The notes under the pieces are model-generated. The model was not told the DNA's origin, did not search any database, and was given only the letters and a program-made list of their open reading frames with translations. The position numbers were made by a program, and so were the translations under genes. Positions 28,107-37,356 of a DNA stretch of 64,000 bases are shown in pieces; the stretch's first letter is position 1; the number at the start of each line of letters is the position of its first letter. Source of the DNA: Aeromicrobium sp. Root236 (lineage in GTDB: Bacteria; Actinomycetota; Actinomycetes; Propionibacteriales; Nocardioidaceae); NCBI RefSeq assembly GCF_001428805.1, contig NZ_LMIS01000001.1, forward strand, positions 1,972,976 to 2,036,975, written 5' to 3'.

Positions 28107-28172
28107 GCCGACTTTTGAAGCCTTGCGCAGGTTCCCGGCGACGAGAACCTGCGCAACGCTTCAAAAGTTGGC
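28107..28172. repeat. Long inverted repeat between convergent genes
   Basis: Two 28-bp arms with 26 matches and a 10-nt loop form a large hairpin between the acyl-CoA synthetase and desaturase genes. The arms contain AACTTTTGAAG and TTGCGCAGGTTC. One mismatch would be a G-U pair in RNA. It may act as a bidirectional terminator, but the size and near-perfection also fit a dispersed intergenic repeat. Confidence 0.75.
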
Positions 28173-28203
28173 GCGTGAGCCGGGGGCGGGTCAGCCGGGA
28201 GGG

Positions 28204-29286
28204 TCAGCCGGGGGCGCGGAGCTGCGCCGACAGCGGGCAGTCGAACGGGTCGCGGGCACGCAGGCCGACGTTGTTGAGGTAGTCGACGACGATCGCGTAC
28301 GAGTGGAAGAGCCCGACCTCCATGTAGTCGATGCCCTCGCGCTCGCAGTGCGCGCGGACGAGCGGCTGCGCCTTCTTGAGGTTGCAGCGCGGCATGTTGG
28401 GGAAGAGATGGTGCTCGATCTGGTAGTTGAGCCCACCCATCGCCCAGTCGACGACGGGGTTGCCGCGCACGTTGCGGGACACCATGACCTGGCGGCGGAG
28501 GAAGTCGAGCTTCATCTCCGGCGGGATGATCGGCATGCCCTTGTGCGCCGGCGCGAACGAGGCGCCGAGGCAGAAGCCGAACACCGCCATCTGGATCGCG
28601 AAGAACGACAGCGCCTTGCCGAGCGGCAGGAACGTCAGCAGGATCGCGACGTACGCGGTGAGGCGCGAGACGACCAGGAACAGCTCGACCCGGCGCCACG
28701 GCTGGTTGGACTCCTTGTCGCGCGCGGCGCGGATCGACTCGGCGTGCAGGTTGAGGCCCTCGAGCGTCAGCAGCGGGAAGAACAGCCAGCCCTGCCGCTT
28801 GACGAACCACCCGGAGAATCCTTCGGTGCGCTGCGCCACGATGCCGGGGGTGAACGCGATGGCGCCGGGCCCGATGTCGGGGTCATAGCCCTCGAGGTTG
28901 GGGCCCTTGTGGTGCATGTTGTGCTTGGCGCGCCACCAGGCGAAGCTCAGCCCGGCGAACGCTCCGGCGAGGATGCGCGCGGTCCACGCGTTCCACGCCG
29001 AGGACGTGAACATCTGGCGATGCGCCGCATCGTGGCCGAGGAAGCCGAACTGCGTCACGATGACGCCGAGGGCCGCGGCCAGGATCAGCTGGAACCAGGA
29101 GTTGCCGAGCCAGAAGAACCCGGCCCAGATGGCGAAGAACGCGCCGACATGGGCGCCGATCTGCAGCCAGTAGTAGATGTGGGCCCGCTCCAGGAGCCCG
29201 GACGCCTTGACGTCCTGCATCAAGTCGGTGAAATGACTGACGTATTGCTCACTGGGAGCTGTCTCTGTCTGGGCTTCTTGCGTCAT
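28204..29286 (-). CDS. Membrane fatty acid desaturase
   Basis: A 360-residue di-iron desaturase of the acyl-lipid/acyl-CoA type. The three His clusters are present: HDAAH (about residue 94), HNMHH (about 130) and QIEHHLF (about 307). Membrane helices lie at about 45-90 and 195-245. It introduces a double bond into fatty acyl chains using O2 and an electron donor. ATG 29286 follows a GGAAGGGG ribosome site. FprA or another ferredoxin reductase could supply electrons; that is inference. The gene converges on the acyl-CoA synthetase. Confidence 0.9.
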   Translation of the reverse strand: MTQEAQTETAPSEQYVSHFTDLMQDVKASGLLERAHIYYWLQIGAHVGAFFAIWAGFFWLGNSWFQLILAAALGVIVTQFGFLGHDAAHRQMFTSSAWNAWTARILAGAFAGLSFAWWRAKHNMHHKGPNLEGYDPDIGPGAIAFTPGIVAQRTEGFSGWFVKRQGWLFFPLLTLEGLNLHAESIRAARDKESNQPWRRVELFLVVSRLTAYVAILLTFLPLGKALSFFAIQMAVFGFCLGASFAPAHKGMPIIPPEMKLDFLRRQVMVSRNVRGNPVVDWAMGGLNYQIEHHLFPNMPRCNLKKAQPLVRAHCEREGIDYMEVGLFHSYAIVVDYLNNVGLRARDPFDCPLSAQLRAPG

Positions 29287-29480
29287 GTGCGGCCCCTTCC
29301 ATTGAGGACCGTGCACGCATCATCGGGCCTACCGCCGCAAACTGTCTACGCTCAACCATCGTCGCACGCCTACGTGTCATCGGCGCCTCGAGAACCTGTG
29401 AACTTTACGAGAACGGCATCGCCGCAGGTCGGGGGCGCACGAATTCGCCGGGCGCGCCGACGCCGGCGCAGCCCGGGACG

Positions 29481-30092
29481 TCATTCGGCGCGGGTCGTGG
29501 CCTTCTCGAGCAGACGGGTGACCGAGACCTCGGTCGGGATGTCCGGCTCCACACCCACCGCCGTCACCTGGATGATCGACTGACCGACCACGCGGAACGC
29601 CGTCTCGCCATAGACGTCGCCGCTCGGATCCGACGTGCGGAACCCGAAGGCGTCAGGCCCGTGATCGACCTCGGTGACGGTCTTCTTTCCGGGGTCGACC
29701 ACGCGCTTCAACCGCTGGTAGCCAAGCTCGTCACACGTACGCCAGGCCGTCGTCAGGTCATCGAAGTCACTCGCGACGTCGCGATCCTTGTTGGTGAAGC
29801 GGAACGAGTAGACCCTCCCCTGGTCGTGGAGGTCGTACGCGACGTAGTCGCGCACGTACCCGGTGTCCTCCAGGATCGCCCGCGCGGGACCGAGGCAGGT
29901 CCAGAGCGAGTCGACCTGGTGCCCGCCGCCTCCGGGCTGCGTCGGGTAGTTGTAGACAGGGTCGTCCGACGGGAGGTCCGAGGGCTGGAGCAGCGTTGCG
30001 CGCACGCGGTCCGGCTCGGGCTGGTCGTCAGACCCGCACGCAGCGAGTGCCACGGCCATGGCGAGAACCAGGGCCGCACCGATGACCCTCAT
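29481..30092 (-). CDS. Lipoprotein, paralog of the upstream gene
   Basis: A 203-residue predicted lipoprotein (LAAC, Cys19). The mature part has RATLLQPSDLPSDD, a variable middle and the C-terminal TSDPSGDVYGETAFRVVGQS. The neighbour at 30089 has the same layout (TVLQPGDLPVDV, then VDGTIEGEVAFALVGSD), so the two are diverged tandem duplicates. The ATG overlaps the upstream stop as ATGA. This resembles the sensor-domain-like lipoproteins common in actinobacteria. Function unknown. Confidence 0.78.
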   Translation of the reverse strand: MRVIGAALVLAMAVALAACGSDDQPEPDRVRATLLQPSDLPSDDPVYNYPTQPGGGGHQVDSLWTCLGPARAILEDTGYVRDYVAYDLHDQGRVYSFRFTNKDRDVASDFDDLTTAWRTCDELGYQRLKRVVDPGKKTVTEVDHGPDAFGFRTSDPSGDVYGETAFRVVGQSIIQVTAVGVEPDIPTEVSVTRLLEKATTRAE

Positions 30093-30703
30093 CGTCCGCT
30101 CCGTGCGCGCTCGATGGCCTTCGGCAGCAGGTCCTCGACCCTGACGTCCGGATCTCCACCGCCATAGGACATGACCGTCACGCCGATCAGGTCTGAACCA
30201 ACCAGCGCGAACGCGACCTCTCCCTCGATCGTCCCGTCGACGCGCCGGCTCACGAAGCCGAGCGCGGTCGGACCGAGATCGAGCTGCTCCGTCGCATCCG
30301 GATGCCCCCGCTTGGCCACCTCGGCGCGGCAGCGCTGCCATGCCGGTTCGATCTCGGAGTACAGCGAGTCCCAGATGCTGTCGTTCGGGTAGAAGGCCGA
30401 CGTCACGGTGTCGCCCCCGATGTCGTACAGCACGCGGACGGGTTTGCCATCAGACAGCGTCGCCGGGCCGACCCACGGGCACTCCCAGGTCTGGAACGGA
30501 TCTGGCGGCAGCAACGGCCAGTGTGTCGCCACGACGTCGACCGGAAGGTCACCGGGCTGCAGGACGGTCCGAGGCATGGGATCGAGCGGTTTGGCCGTGC
30601 TCTGGTAGACGATCTCGGACGCCGGTCGGAGCGGCTTCTCGTCCTCGCCTCCGCACGCCCCCAACATCGCAATCAGCAGCAACAGAACGGCACAACGACG
30701 CAT
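30089..30703 (-). CDS. Lipoprotein, first of a tandem pair
   Basis: A 204-residue predicted lipoprotein (LGAC, Cys17) with a GGEDEK hydrophilic start to the mature chain. It shares organisation with the downstream paralog: an LQPGDLP turn, an invariant-looking AWQRC segment and a terminal block ending in a short helix. A GGGGGG-type ribosome site precedes the ATG, and TAGACT further upstream could be a -10. Confidence 0.78.
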   Translation of the reverse strand: MRRCAVLLLLIAMLGACGGEDEKPLRPASEIVYQSTAKPLDPMPRTVLQPGDLPVDVVATHWPLLPPDPFQTWECPWVGPATLSDGKPVRVLYDIGGDTVTSAFYPNDSIWDSLYSEIEPAWQRCRAEVAKRGHPDATEQLDLGPTALGFVSRRVDGTIEGEVAFALVGSDLIGVTVMSYGGGDPDVRVEDLLPKAIERARSGR

Positions 30704-30818
30704 CTGACCCCCCGGTTGGGCTTGAGTCTAGACCGTGACGCCGTGACCGCTCTGGCCAGGACAAGCCTCCGACCCGAGTGCTCCACGCCTTCGCGGCAGG
30801 AGCCGCGTCTGCCGGTGC

Positions 30819-33800
30819 TCAAGCAGGGTTGAGGACGAGGAGCAGGTCTCCGCCTTCGGCCTGGCGGGTGTCGGCGATGACGAGACGGGCCACCGTGCCG
30901 GCGTTGGGGCTGGTGATCGAGGCCTCCATCTTCATCGCCTCGATCGTGGCGACGGTCTGACCGGCCTCGACGGTGTCACCCTCGGCGACGGTCGCGTGGA
31001 CGACGCCGGCGAAGGGGACCGCAACGTGCTGCGGGTTGCCGGTGTCGGCCTTCTCGGACGCCGCGACCTTGGAGTCGACCGAACGGTCGCGCACCTCGGT
31101 CGGCCGGAGCTGCCCGTTGATCGTGCCGAGCACGTTGCGCATGCCGCGCTCGTCGGCGTCGCCGATCGCCTCGACGCCGAACAGCAGCAGGTTGCCCTCG
31201 GAGACCTCGACCTCGGTCTCGTCGTCGTTGCGGAGCCCGTAGAGGAACGCGCCGGTGGGCACGGCTGACAGGTCGCCGAACTCGGCGTGGGCCTTGTCGA
31301 AGTCCTGCGTCGGGCCCGGGAACAGCAGCCGGTTGAGCGTGTGGCGGCGATCGTCGACCAGGCCGGCGCGGTCCTCCTCGGTCAGCTCGGTGACCTTGGG
31401 CTTGGCGTTGCGGCCCTCGAGGGCCTTGGTGCGGAACGGCTCGGGCCAGCCACCGGGCGGATCGCCGAGCTCGCCGGACAGGAACCCGATGACGGACTCG
31501 GGGATGTCGAACGATGCCGGGTCCTCGGCGAACGCCTTGGGGTCGGCTCCGACCGCGACGAGGTGCAGGGCGAGGTCGCCGACGACCTTGGACGACGGCG
31601 TCACCTTGACGACGTTGCCGAGGATGTCGTTGGCGGCGGCGTACATGTCCTCGATCTGCTCGAACTTCTCGCCGAGCCCGAGGGCGATCGCCTGCTGGCG
31701 CAGGTTGGACAGCTGACCGCCGGGGATCTCGTGGCGGTAGACCCGGCCGGTGGGGGCGGGCAGCCCGGACTCGAACGGCGCATAGAGGCGGCGCGTGGCT
31801 TCCCAGTACGGCTCGAGCGCGTTGACCGCGTCGATGTCGAGCCCGGTCGTACGTTCGGAGTGGTTCGTGGCCGCGACCAGGGCCGACATCGGCGGCTGCG
31901 AGGTCGTGCCGGCGAGCGCTGCGGACGCGGCGTCGACCGCGTCGACGCCCGCCTCGATCGCCGCGACCAGGGTGGCGAGCTGGCCGCCGGGGGTGTCATG
32001 GGTGTGCAGGTGCACCGGCAGGTCGAACCGCTCGCGCAACGCACGGACGAGCGTACGAGCGGCGGGTGCCCGCAGGAGGCCGGCCATGTCCTTGATCGCC
32101 AGCACGTGCGCGCCGGCGTCGACGATGCGGTCGGCGAGCTGCAGGTAGTAGTCGAGCGTGTAGAGCTTCTCGTCGGGGTTCGACAAATCGGCGGTGTAGC
32201 AGAGCGCGACCTCGGCGACAGCGGTGCCGGTGGCGCGTACGGCCTCGATCGCCGGGCGCATCTGGTCGACGTCGTTGAGCGCGTCGAAGATGCGGAAGAT
32301 GTCGATGCCGGTCGCAGCCGCCTCCTGCACGAACGCGTCGGTGACCTCGGTCGGGTAGGGCGTGTAGCCGACGGTGTTGCGGCCGCGCAGCAACATCTGG
32401 AGGCAGATGTTGGGCGCCGCCTCACGCATCGCCGCGAGCCGGTCCCACGGGTCCTCCTTGAGGAACCGCAGCGCCACGTCGTACGTCGCACCGCCCCACG
32501 CCTCGATGCTCAACAGCTGCGGAGTCGTCCGTGCGACGTAGGGGGCGACAGTCACCAGGTCGCGCGTACGTACCCGGGTCGCCAGCAGCGACTGGTGCGC
32601 GTCACGGAACGTCGTGTCGGTGACGCCGACGGTGTCGCGCTGGCGCAGCGCCGCGGCGAACCCCTCCGGCCCGAGCTCGACGAGCAGCTGGCGCGAGCCG
32701 TCGGGCGGGGCGACCGAGAGGTCGACGTCGGGCAGCTTGGAGCGCGGGTCGATCACGGTCGGGGCGGCACCGTTGGGCTTGTTGACCGTCACGTCGGCGA
32801 GCCACGACAGGATCTTGCCCGCCGGATCGGAGGCGCCGTGGGCCTCGAGCAGCTCCGGGTGTCCCTCGATGAACGTCGTCGTGACGTGCCCGGCGCGGAA
32901 GTCCGGGGTGGCGAGCAGGCCCTTGAGGAACGGGATGTTGGTCGAGACGCCGCCGACGTGGAACTCACCGAGGGCGCGCTCGGCCCGCGTCACCGCTGCC
33001 TCGAAGTCGCGCCCGCGGCACGTCAGCTTGGACAGCATCGAGTCGAAGTGCGCGCTGACGACGGCGCCGGTGAACGTGGTGCCACCGTCGAGGCGTACGC
33101 CGGGCCCACCGGGCGAGCGGTAGGACGTGATCGTGCCGGTGTCGGGCCGGAACCCGTTGGCCGGGTCCTCGGTCGTGATGCGGCACTGCAGCGCGAAGCC
33201 ACGGGCCTTGATCGCGGACTGGTCGGCCAGGTCGAGGTCGGCCAGGGAGTCACCTGCAGCGATGCGCATCTGCGCCTGCACGAGATCGACGTTGGTGACC
33301 TCCTCGGTCACGGTGTGCTCGACCTGGATCCGCGGGTTCATCTCGATGAACACGTAGCGGCCGTCGGCGCCGAGGAGGAACTCGACCGTGCCGGCGCACG
33401 AGTAGCTGATGGACTGGGCGAACTTCACCGCGTCGGCGCACATCGCCTTGCGGGTGGCGCGGTCGAGGTTGGGCGCCGGCGCGATCTCGACGACCTTCTG
33501 GTGCCGGCGCTGCACCGAGCAGTCCCGCTCGCGCAGGTGCACGACGTTGCCCTGCTGGTCGGCGAGGATCTGGACCTCGATGTGCCGCGCGTCCACCACG
33601 GCCTCCTCGATGAAGCAGGTCGGGTCGCCGAACGCGCCGTCGGCCTCGCGCATCGCCGCCTCGATCGACTCCCGCAGCTTGGCCGGGTCGTCGACGCGAC
33701 GCATGCCGCGGCCACCACCACCGGCGACGGCCTTGACGAACAAGGGGTAGGTCAGGATGTCCGACGCCGACATCAGCTCGTCGACGTCCGCCGACGGCTC

Positions 33801-34205
33801 GACCGACTTGAGGGTCGGGACACCGGCAGCCTTGGCGGCGGCGATCGCCGACGCCTTGTTGCCGGTCAGCTCGAGGACCTGCTTGGGCGGGCCGATGAAC
33901 GTGATCCCCGCCCGCTCGCACGCCTCGGCGAGGTCAGGGTTCTCCGACAGGAAGCCGTAGCCGGGATAGATCGCGTCGGCGCCGGCGTTGACCGCGACCT
34001 CGACGATCGCCTCCGGGTCGAGGTAGGCGCGAACGGGGTGGCCCCGGTCGCCGATCTCGTACGCCTCGTCGGCACGTACGCGGTGCTCGGAGCCGCGGTC
34101 CTCGTGGGGGAACACCGCCACGGTCTGGGCACCCAGCTCGTGGGCAGCACGAATCGCGCGAATCGCGATCTCACCACGGTTGGCGACGAGAATCTTCTGG
34201 AACAA
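30819..34205 (-). CDS. pyc: Pyruvate carboxylase
   Basis: A full-length 1128-residue, single-chain biotin enzyme that carboxylates pyruvate to oxaloacetate with ATP and bicarbonate, an anaplerotic step. In order: biotin carboxylase with ATP-grasp (MFQKILVANRGEIAIRAIRA at the N-terminus, GGGGRGMRRV about residue 160, RDCSVQRRHQK), carboxyltransferase (FRDAHQSLLATRVRT about 538, then the metal-binding HTHD), and the C-terminal biotinyl domain with EAMKMEAS (biotin Lys about 1091). The start appears to be TTG with an AAGGA site 9 bases upstream; no ATG fits the conserved N-terminus. A TAGGTT -10 is at 34242-34247. Confidence 0.96.
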   Translation of the reverse strand: MFQKILVANRGEIAIRAIRAAHELGAQTVAVFPHEDRGSEHRVRADEAYEIGDRGHPVRAYLDPEAIVEVAVNAGADAIYPGYGFLSENPDLAEACERAGITFIGPPKQVLELTGNKASAIAAAKAAGVPTLKSVEPSADVDELMSASDILTYPLFVKAVAGGGGRGMRRVDDPAKLRESIEAAMREADGAFGDPTCFIEEAVVDARHIEVQILADQQGNVVHLRERDCSVQRRHQKVVEIAPAPNLDRATRKAMCADAVKFAQSISYSCAGTVEFLLGADGRYVFIEMNPRIQVEHTVTEEVTNVDLVQAQMRIAAGDSLADLDLADQSAIKARGFALQCRITTEDPANGFRPDTGTITSYRSPGGPGVRLDGGTTFTGAVVSAHFDSMLSKLTCRGRDFEAAVTRAERALGEFHVGGVSTNIPFLKGLLATPDFRAGHVTTTFIEGHPELLEAHGASDPAGKILSWLADVTVNKPNGAAPTVIDPRSKLPDVDLSVAPPDGSRQLLVELGPEGFAAALRQRDTVGVTDTTFRDAHQSLLATRVRTRDLVTVAPYVARTTPQLLSIEAWGGATYDVALRFLKEDPWDRLAAMREAAPNICLQMLLRGRNTVGYTPYPTEVTDAFVQEAAATGIDIFRIFDALNDVDQMRPAIEAVRATGTAVAEVALCYTADLSNPDEKLYTLDYYLQLADRIVDAGAHVLAIKDMAGLLRAPAARTLVRALRERFDLPVHLHTHDTPGGQLATLVAAIEAGVDAVDAASAALAGTTSQPPMSALVAATNHSERTTGLDIDAVNALEPYWEATRRLYAPFESGLPAPTGRVYRHEIPGGQLSNLRQQAIALGLGEKFEQIEDMYAAANDILGNVVKVTPSSKVVGDLALHLVAVGADPKAFAEDPASFDIPESVIGFLSGELGDPPGGWPEPFRTKALEGRNAKPKVTELTEEDRAGLVDDRRHTLNRLLFPGPTQDFDKAHAEFGDLSAVPTGAFLYGLRNDDETEVEVSEGNLLLFGVEAIGDADERGMRNVLGTINGQLRPTEVRDRSVDSKVAASEKADTGNPQHVAVPFAGVVHATVAEGDTVEAGQTVATIEAMKMEASITSPNAGTVARLVIADTRQAEGGDLLLVLNPA

Positions 34206-34435
34206 CGGGGATCGTCCTTGCTCGGCGGAAGCGTCGGGGTCAACCTATCGTCCAGATGTCACCGGCACATTGCGAGGGTTCCCTCATGTTCAGCCTGTGA
34301 GACACCGCGGTTCCCGGACACCTTCTCGCCTACGTGCTGGCGATTTTCCCATTCTGGTTGCTGAAATGCCCGGGCCCGGCGATGATCAGGGAGATTCGCG
34401 GACAGGCGAATCGTCGCAGAAGCCCGGGAGTTGTC

Positions 34436-35656
34436 GTGTCTCGTTCCACCGCTCGTCCGTCCCGCCTTCGGGCCACCAGCGCCAAGCTCGCCGTGGGTGG
34501 CGTCGCCGGCCTCGCCGCACTGCTGGTCGTCGCGCCGGCCGCTCTCGCCGAGGACGCACCGACCCCGGAACCGACCGAGACCACCGACCCGGGGGCGTCC
34601 ACCCCCACGCCCGACCCCACCGACGAGCCCACGACGCCGGGCGAGACCACCGAGCCGACCGAGCCGACGCCTGAGCCGACTGAAGGCACGGACCCGGCGC
34701 CTGACCCGACCACGGGCGTCCCGGGGCAGGCTCAGCTCGGCGCGCACAAGATCGACTCGAGCAAGACGGCCGAGGCCGCCGAGGTCGAGCCGGTCTTCGG
34801 CTCGCAGAAGTATCGCGTCGGCGTCCAGGTCGCCGACGGCTCCTACGTCCCGGCGGGCACGACCACGGCCGGCACGACGATCACGATCACGGAGACCGGC
34901 CCGCTCGTCCCCGACGGCAGCCGGACCGTCACCTGCGAGACCGACGCGAGCACGCAGACCATGGGGAGCACCGCGACGTACTGCCTCGCAAAGGATGTTC
35001 CCGAAACGAGCCGGGCCAAGGCGAATCTGGGCGGCGTCACCGTCACGCCAGGGAACGTGCCTCCGGACCAGGCCTTCTTCTCGGCCCCGGGGAGCACCGT
35101 CACGATCCAGCAGACCACCGTCATGCCCAACCTCCTGCGTGACACGACCACCGCGACGATCAATCCCTGCGTGGTCTCCGGCGAGGGCGATCCCTGCCCC
35201 AACTCCGGGTTCACGGCACTGTTCAACGATCCCGGTCTCCCGCCGATCGCGGTTGACGACAAGGCCACCACCGACGAAGGGGTCGCCGTCGACATCGACG
35301 TGCTCGACAACGACGACCCGGTCAACGGCGCGCCCGTCAGCGGACTGACCGTGATCTCCGACCCCGGCGACGGGACGGCGGACGTCGACAACGGCGAGAT
35401 CACCTACACCCCCGATGACGGCTTCACCGGCACGGACACGTTCGACTACCGCTACAGCACCCCCAACGGCACGGCCTCGGCGACGGTCACGGTCCGCGTA
35501 CGACCGAAGGAGACCTCACCGGTCGACGACCAGGTGCTACCCGACACCGGAGGCGCCGACGCGCGCCTGTTCGGCATCGGCGCCCTGCTGCTCGCCGCCG
35601 GCGGCTGGTTGACGGTCCGAGGACGCCGCCCGGGCGCTCATGCCCCTTCCGACTGA
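34436..35656 (+). CDS. LPXTG-anchored surface protein with Ig-like domain
   Basis: A 406-residue secreted protein. A Sec signal peptide of about 37 residues ends in ALA. A Thr/Pro/Glu-rich stalk follows (about 38-95), then a domain with prealbumin/SpaA-like features (YRVGVQVADGSYVPAG), then a cadherin-like/Big_9 module (about 280-365, AVDDKATTDEG and DGFTGTDTFDYRYS). The C-terminus is a sorting signal: LPDTGGA, a hydrophobic helix and a basic tail. It should be covalently attached to peptidoglycan by a sortase, none of which is in the window. The start GTG 34436 has GGGAG five bases upstream. Confidence 0.85.
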   Translation: MSRSTARPSRLRATSAKLAVGGVAGLAALLVVAPAALAEDAPTPEPTETTDPGASTPTPDPTDEPTTPGETTEPTEPTPEPTEGTDPAPDPTTGVPGQAQLGAHKIDSSKTAEAAEVEPVFGSQKYRVGVQVADGSYVPAGTTTAGTTITITETGPLVPDGSRTVTCETDASTQTMGSTATYCLAKDVPETSRAKANLGGVTVTPGNVPPDQAFFSAPGSTVTIQQTTVMPNLLRDTTTATINPCVVSGEGDPCPNSGFTALFNDPGLPPIAVDDKATTDEGVAVDIDVLDNDDPVNGAPVSGLTVISDPGDGTADVDNGEITYTPDDGFTGTDTFDYRYSTPNGTASATVTVRVRPKETSPVDDQVLPDTGGADARLFGIGALLLAAGGWLTVRGRRPGAHAPSD

Positions 35657-36287
35657 GGGGATCGACGGCTGGTGGCAGTGCCTCGCCCTCAACAGTGACG
35701 GCACTCCCACCTGGCTGGCGATCATGCCGGCCACGGCTGAGCACGGTGACGGCGTACGCCTCGAGCTGCCGGAGGAAGAGGCGACCGAGGCGCTCGACCC
35801 GCACGTCATGTGCGTGGCTCGCTTCACGGACGGCCAGGTCGCCGAGGTCGTCGTGACGGGAGACGTCGCGCCCAAGGCACCACCGCTGTGGTTCGCCGAC
35901 CTGCCGGACCCGGCCGCTGCGCCGCCGACGGCCACGATCATCGCCTTCACCGGGTACGACGTGCCGGCCGGCACGCTGGTCGATCGCCCACGGCTCCGCG
36001 AGCTGGGGGCCACAACAGAGGAACAGCTCGGTGCCCTGCGGTGGTATCCCAACACCGGTGAGATCGACCAGATCTATGTCGCGCCGACCTGGCGACGCCG
36101 GAACATCGCCACAGCGATGCTCGTCGCCGCAGGCACGCTCAGCGTCGCTCGCCACGGGTCACGGCTGTGGTCCGACGGACAGCGCACCGCGATGGGCGAG
36201 CGCCTCCGCAACGCCGAGAGCTGGGCGCACCGCGCGGCGGACCTGACGCACATCCACCCACCGATGACCCCGTTCGACGAGCGCTGA
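35640..36287 (+). CDS. GNAT-like N-acetyltransferase domain protein
   Basis: A 215-residue protein. The C-terminal half contains GEIDQIYVAPTWRRRNIATAMLVAAGTL, which is the acetyl-CoA pyrophosphate-binding motif of GNAT acetyltransferases (pattern Q/RxxGxG/A, here RRRNIA). The N-terminal half is not recognisable. It overlaps the end of the surface-protein gene by 17 bp, so translation is probably coupled, though a functional link is unclear. Confidence 0.68.
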   Translation: MPLPTEGIDGWWQCLALNSDGTPTWLAIMPATAEHGDGVRLELPEEEATEALDPHVMCVARFTDGQVAEVVVTGDVAPKAPPLWFADLPDPAAAPPTATIIAFTGYDVPAGTLVDRPRLRELGATTEEQLGALRWYPNTGEIDQIYVAPTWRRRNIATAMLVAAGTLSVARHGSRLWSDGQRTAMGERLRNAESWAHRAADLTHIHPPMTPFDER

Positions 36288-36290
36288 CCG

Positions 36291-36818
36291 CTAGGTCCCG
36301 CAGTCGACGTCGACCTTCAGCGTGACCTGCTTGCGGTCGTTGACGTCGGGCTTGACCGAGTCCTGGATGTCGGTGAGCACGACCGAGCCCGTCACCTTGG
36401 ACCCGTCGTCGGTGATGTCGAACGGGAGATCGTCGGAGTTGATGCGGCTGTAGATCTTGCCTCCACCGGACTTGACCGTGAGGTTGTCACGCCGGTCGAC
36501 ACCGGGCTCCGGCTTGCCGGAGACGACCGTGAGGTTGCCGGTCTCCCCTCCGGACGAGAAGTTGCCGCTCACCTGGATGCCGCCGTCGGACGGCGCGCAC
36601 ACGACGTCGGTCAACGTGCCGACCAGGACGATGGCTCCCGTGGCGGAGAACGTGCCGGACGCCTCGCCTCCCGAGCCGGCCTCGGCCGGCGCGGAGGTCG
36701 CAGGCGGCTTCGCCGTGTCACCTTCCGACGGATCGTCCGATCCCCCTCCACAGCCCGCCAGCACCAACGCTGCCGCAGCCGCCACTCCCAGTCGTACGCG
36801 CATCTGGCTCACATGCAT
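36291..36818 (-). CDS. Lipoprotein, unknown function
   Basis: A 175-residue predicted lipoprotein (LAGC, Cys23 from ATG 36818, which has a GGGG-type ribosome site; ATG 36803 is an alternative). After a low-complexity Ser/Gly/Asp linker, the mature domain alternates short beta strands with Gly/Asp turns (GTLTDVVCAPSDGGIQVSG). It contains two Cys that may pair outside the cell. No family is recognised. Confidence 0.75.
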   Translation of the reverse strand: MHVSQMRVRLGVAAAAALVLAGCGGGSDDPSEGDTAKPPATSAPAEAGSGGEASGTFSATGAIVLVGTLTDVVCAPSDGGIQVSGNFSSGGETGNLTVVSGKPEPGVDRRDNLTVKSGGGKIYSRINSDDLPFDITDDGSKVTGSVVLTDIQDSVKPDVNDRKQVTLKVDVDCGT

Positions 36819-36863
36819 CCCCGATCGTTGTCCCACCCGAACATGTCGTGCCAGATTAACCAG

Positions 36864-37346
36864 ATGACCTTGCTGCTCGGCATCCTGATCGGACTACTCA
36901 CCTTCGTCGCGTTGCGCATCGCCCTGCATCGCCTCCTGCTCGTCAAGCTCCGGCGCGACGTCGCCGCCCTCAACGCGGGCGACCACCGACCCCTCCTCGC
37001 CGGTTATGCCCAGGACGCCGTCCTGGTGTTCACCGAGGGGGACCACCGATGGTCCGGTACGTACGTGGGCCGCGATGCGATCGGCGAGTTCCTCGAGGGG
37101 TTCATGCGGGTCGGCATCAAGGGCGAGATCACCGAGCTGTGGACCGGTGGCTGGCCGTGGTCGATGACGATCCTCGTGGGGTTCGACGATCACGCCGACG
37201 GGCCCGGCGGTGAGCGCCTCTACGAGAACCACACCGTGCTGCTGTGCCGTACACGGTGGGGCAAGATCGTCCGCCAGGAGGACTTCTACGTCGACACCGT
37301 GCGCATGATCGGCTTCGACCGCAAGCTCACCGAGCTGGGGATGTGA
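36864..37346 (+). CDS. Membrane-anchored NTF2/SnoaL-like protein
   Basis: A 160-residue protein with one N-terminal membrane helix (MTLLLGILIGLLTFVALRIA) followed by an NTF2-like cone fold. It has DVAALNAGDHRPLLAGYAQD, typical of the SnoaL/ketosteroid-isomerase-like start, and ends with a RQEDFYVDT strand. Catalytic residues cannot be assigned. The start at 36864 gives the helix at the N-terminus; no clear ribosome site exists and an upstream in-frame ATG (36843) is possible. Confidence 0.68.
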   Translation: MTLLLGILIGLLTFVALRIALHRLLLVKLRRDVAALNAGDHRPLLAGYAQDAVLVFTEGDHRWSGTYVGRDAIGEFLEGFMRVGIKGEITELWTGGWPWSMTILVGFDDHADGPGGERLYENHTVLLCRTRWGKIVRQEDFYVDTVRMIGFDRKLTELGM

Positions 37347-37356
37347 CCGCTCCTGG

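Noticed and set aside
34360..34435. Possible c-di-GMP-I-like (GEMM) riboswitch before the LPXTG gene, with a 7-bp hairpin at 34393-34412
   Set aside because: A CGCAGAAGCC-like core is present, but the second stem and tetraloop receptor are missing and the start codon follows too closely. A simple leader hairpin is more likely.
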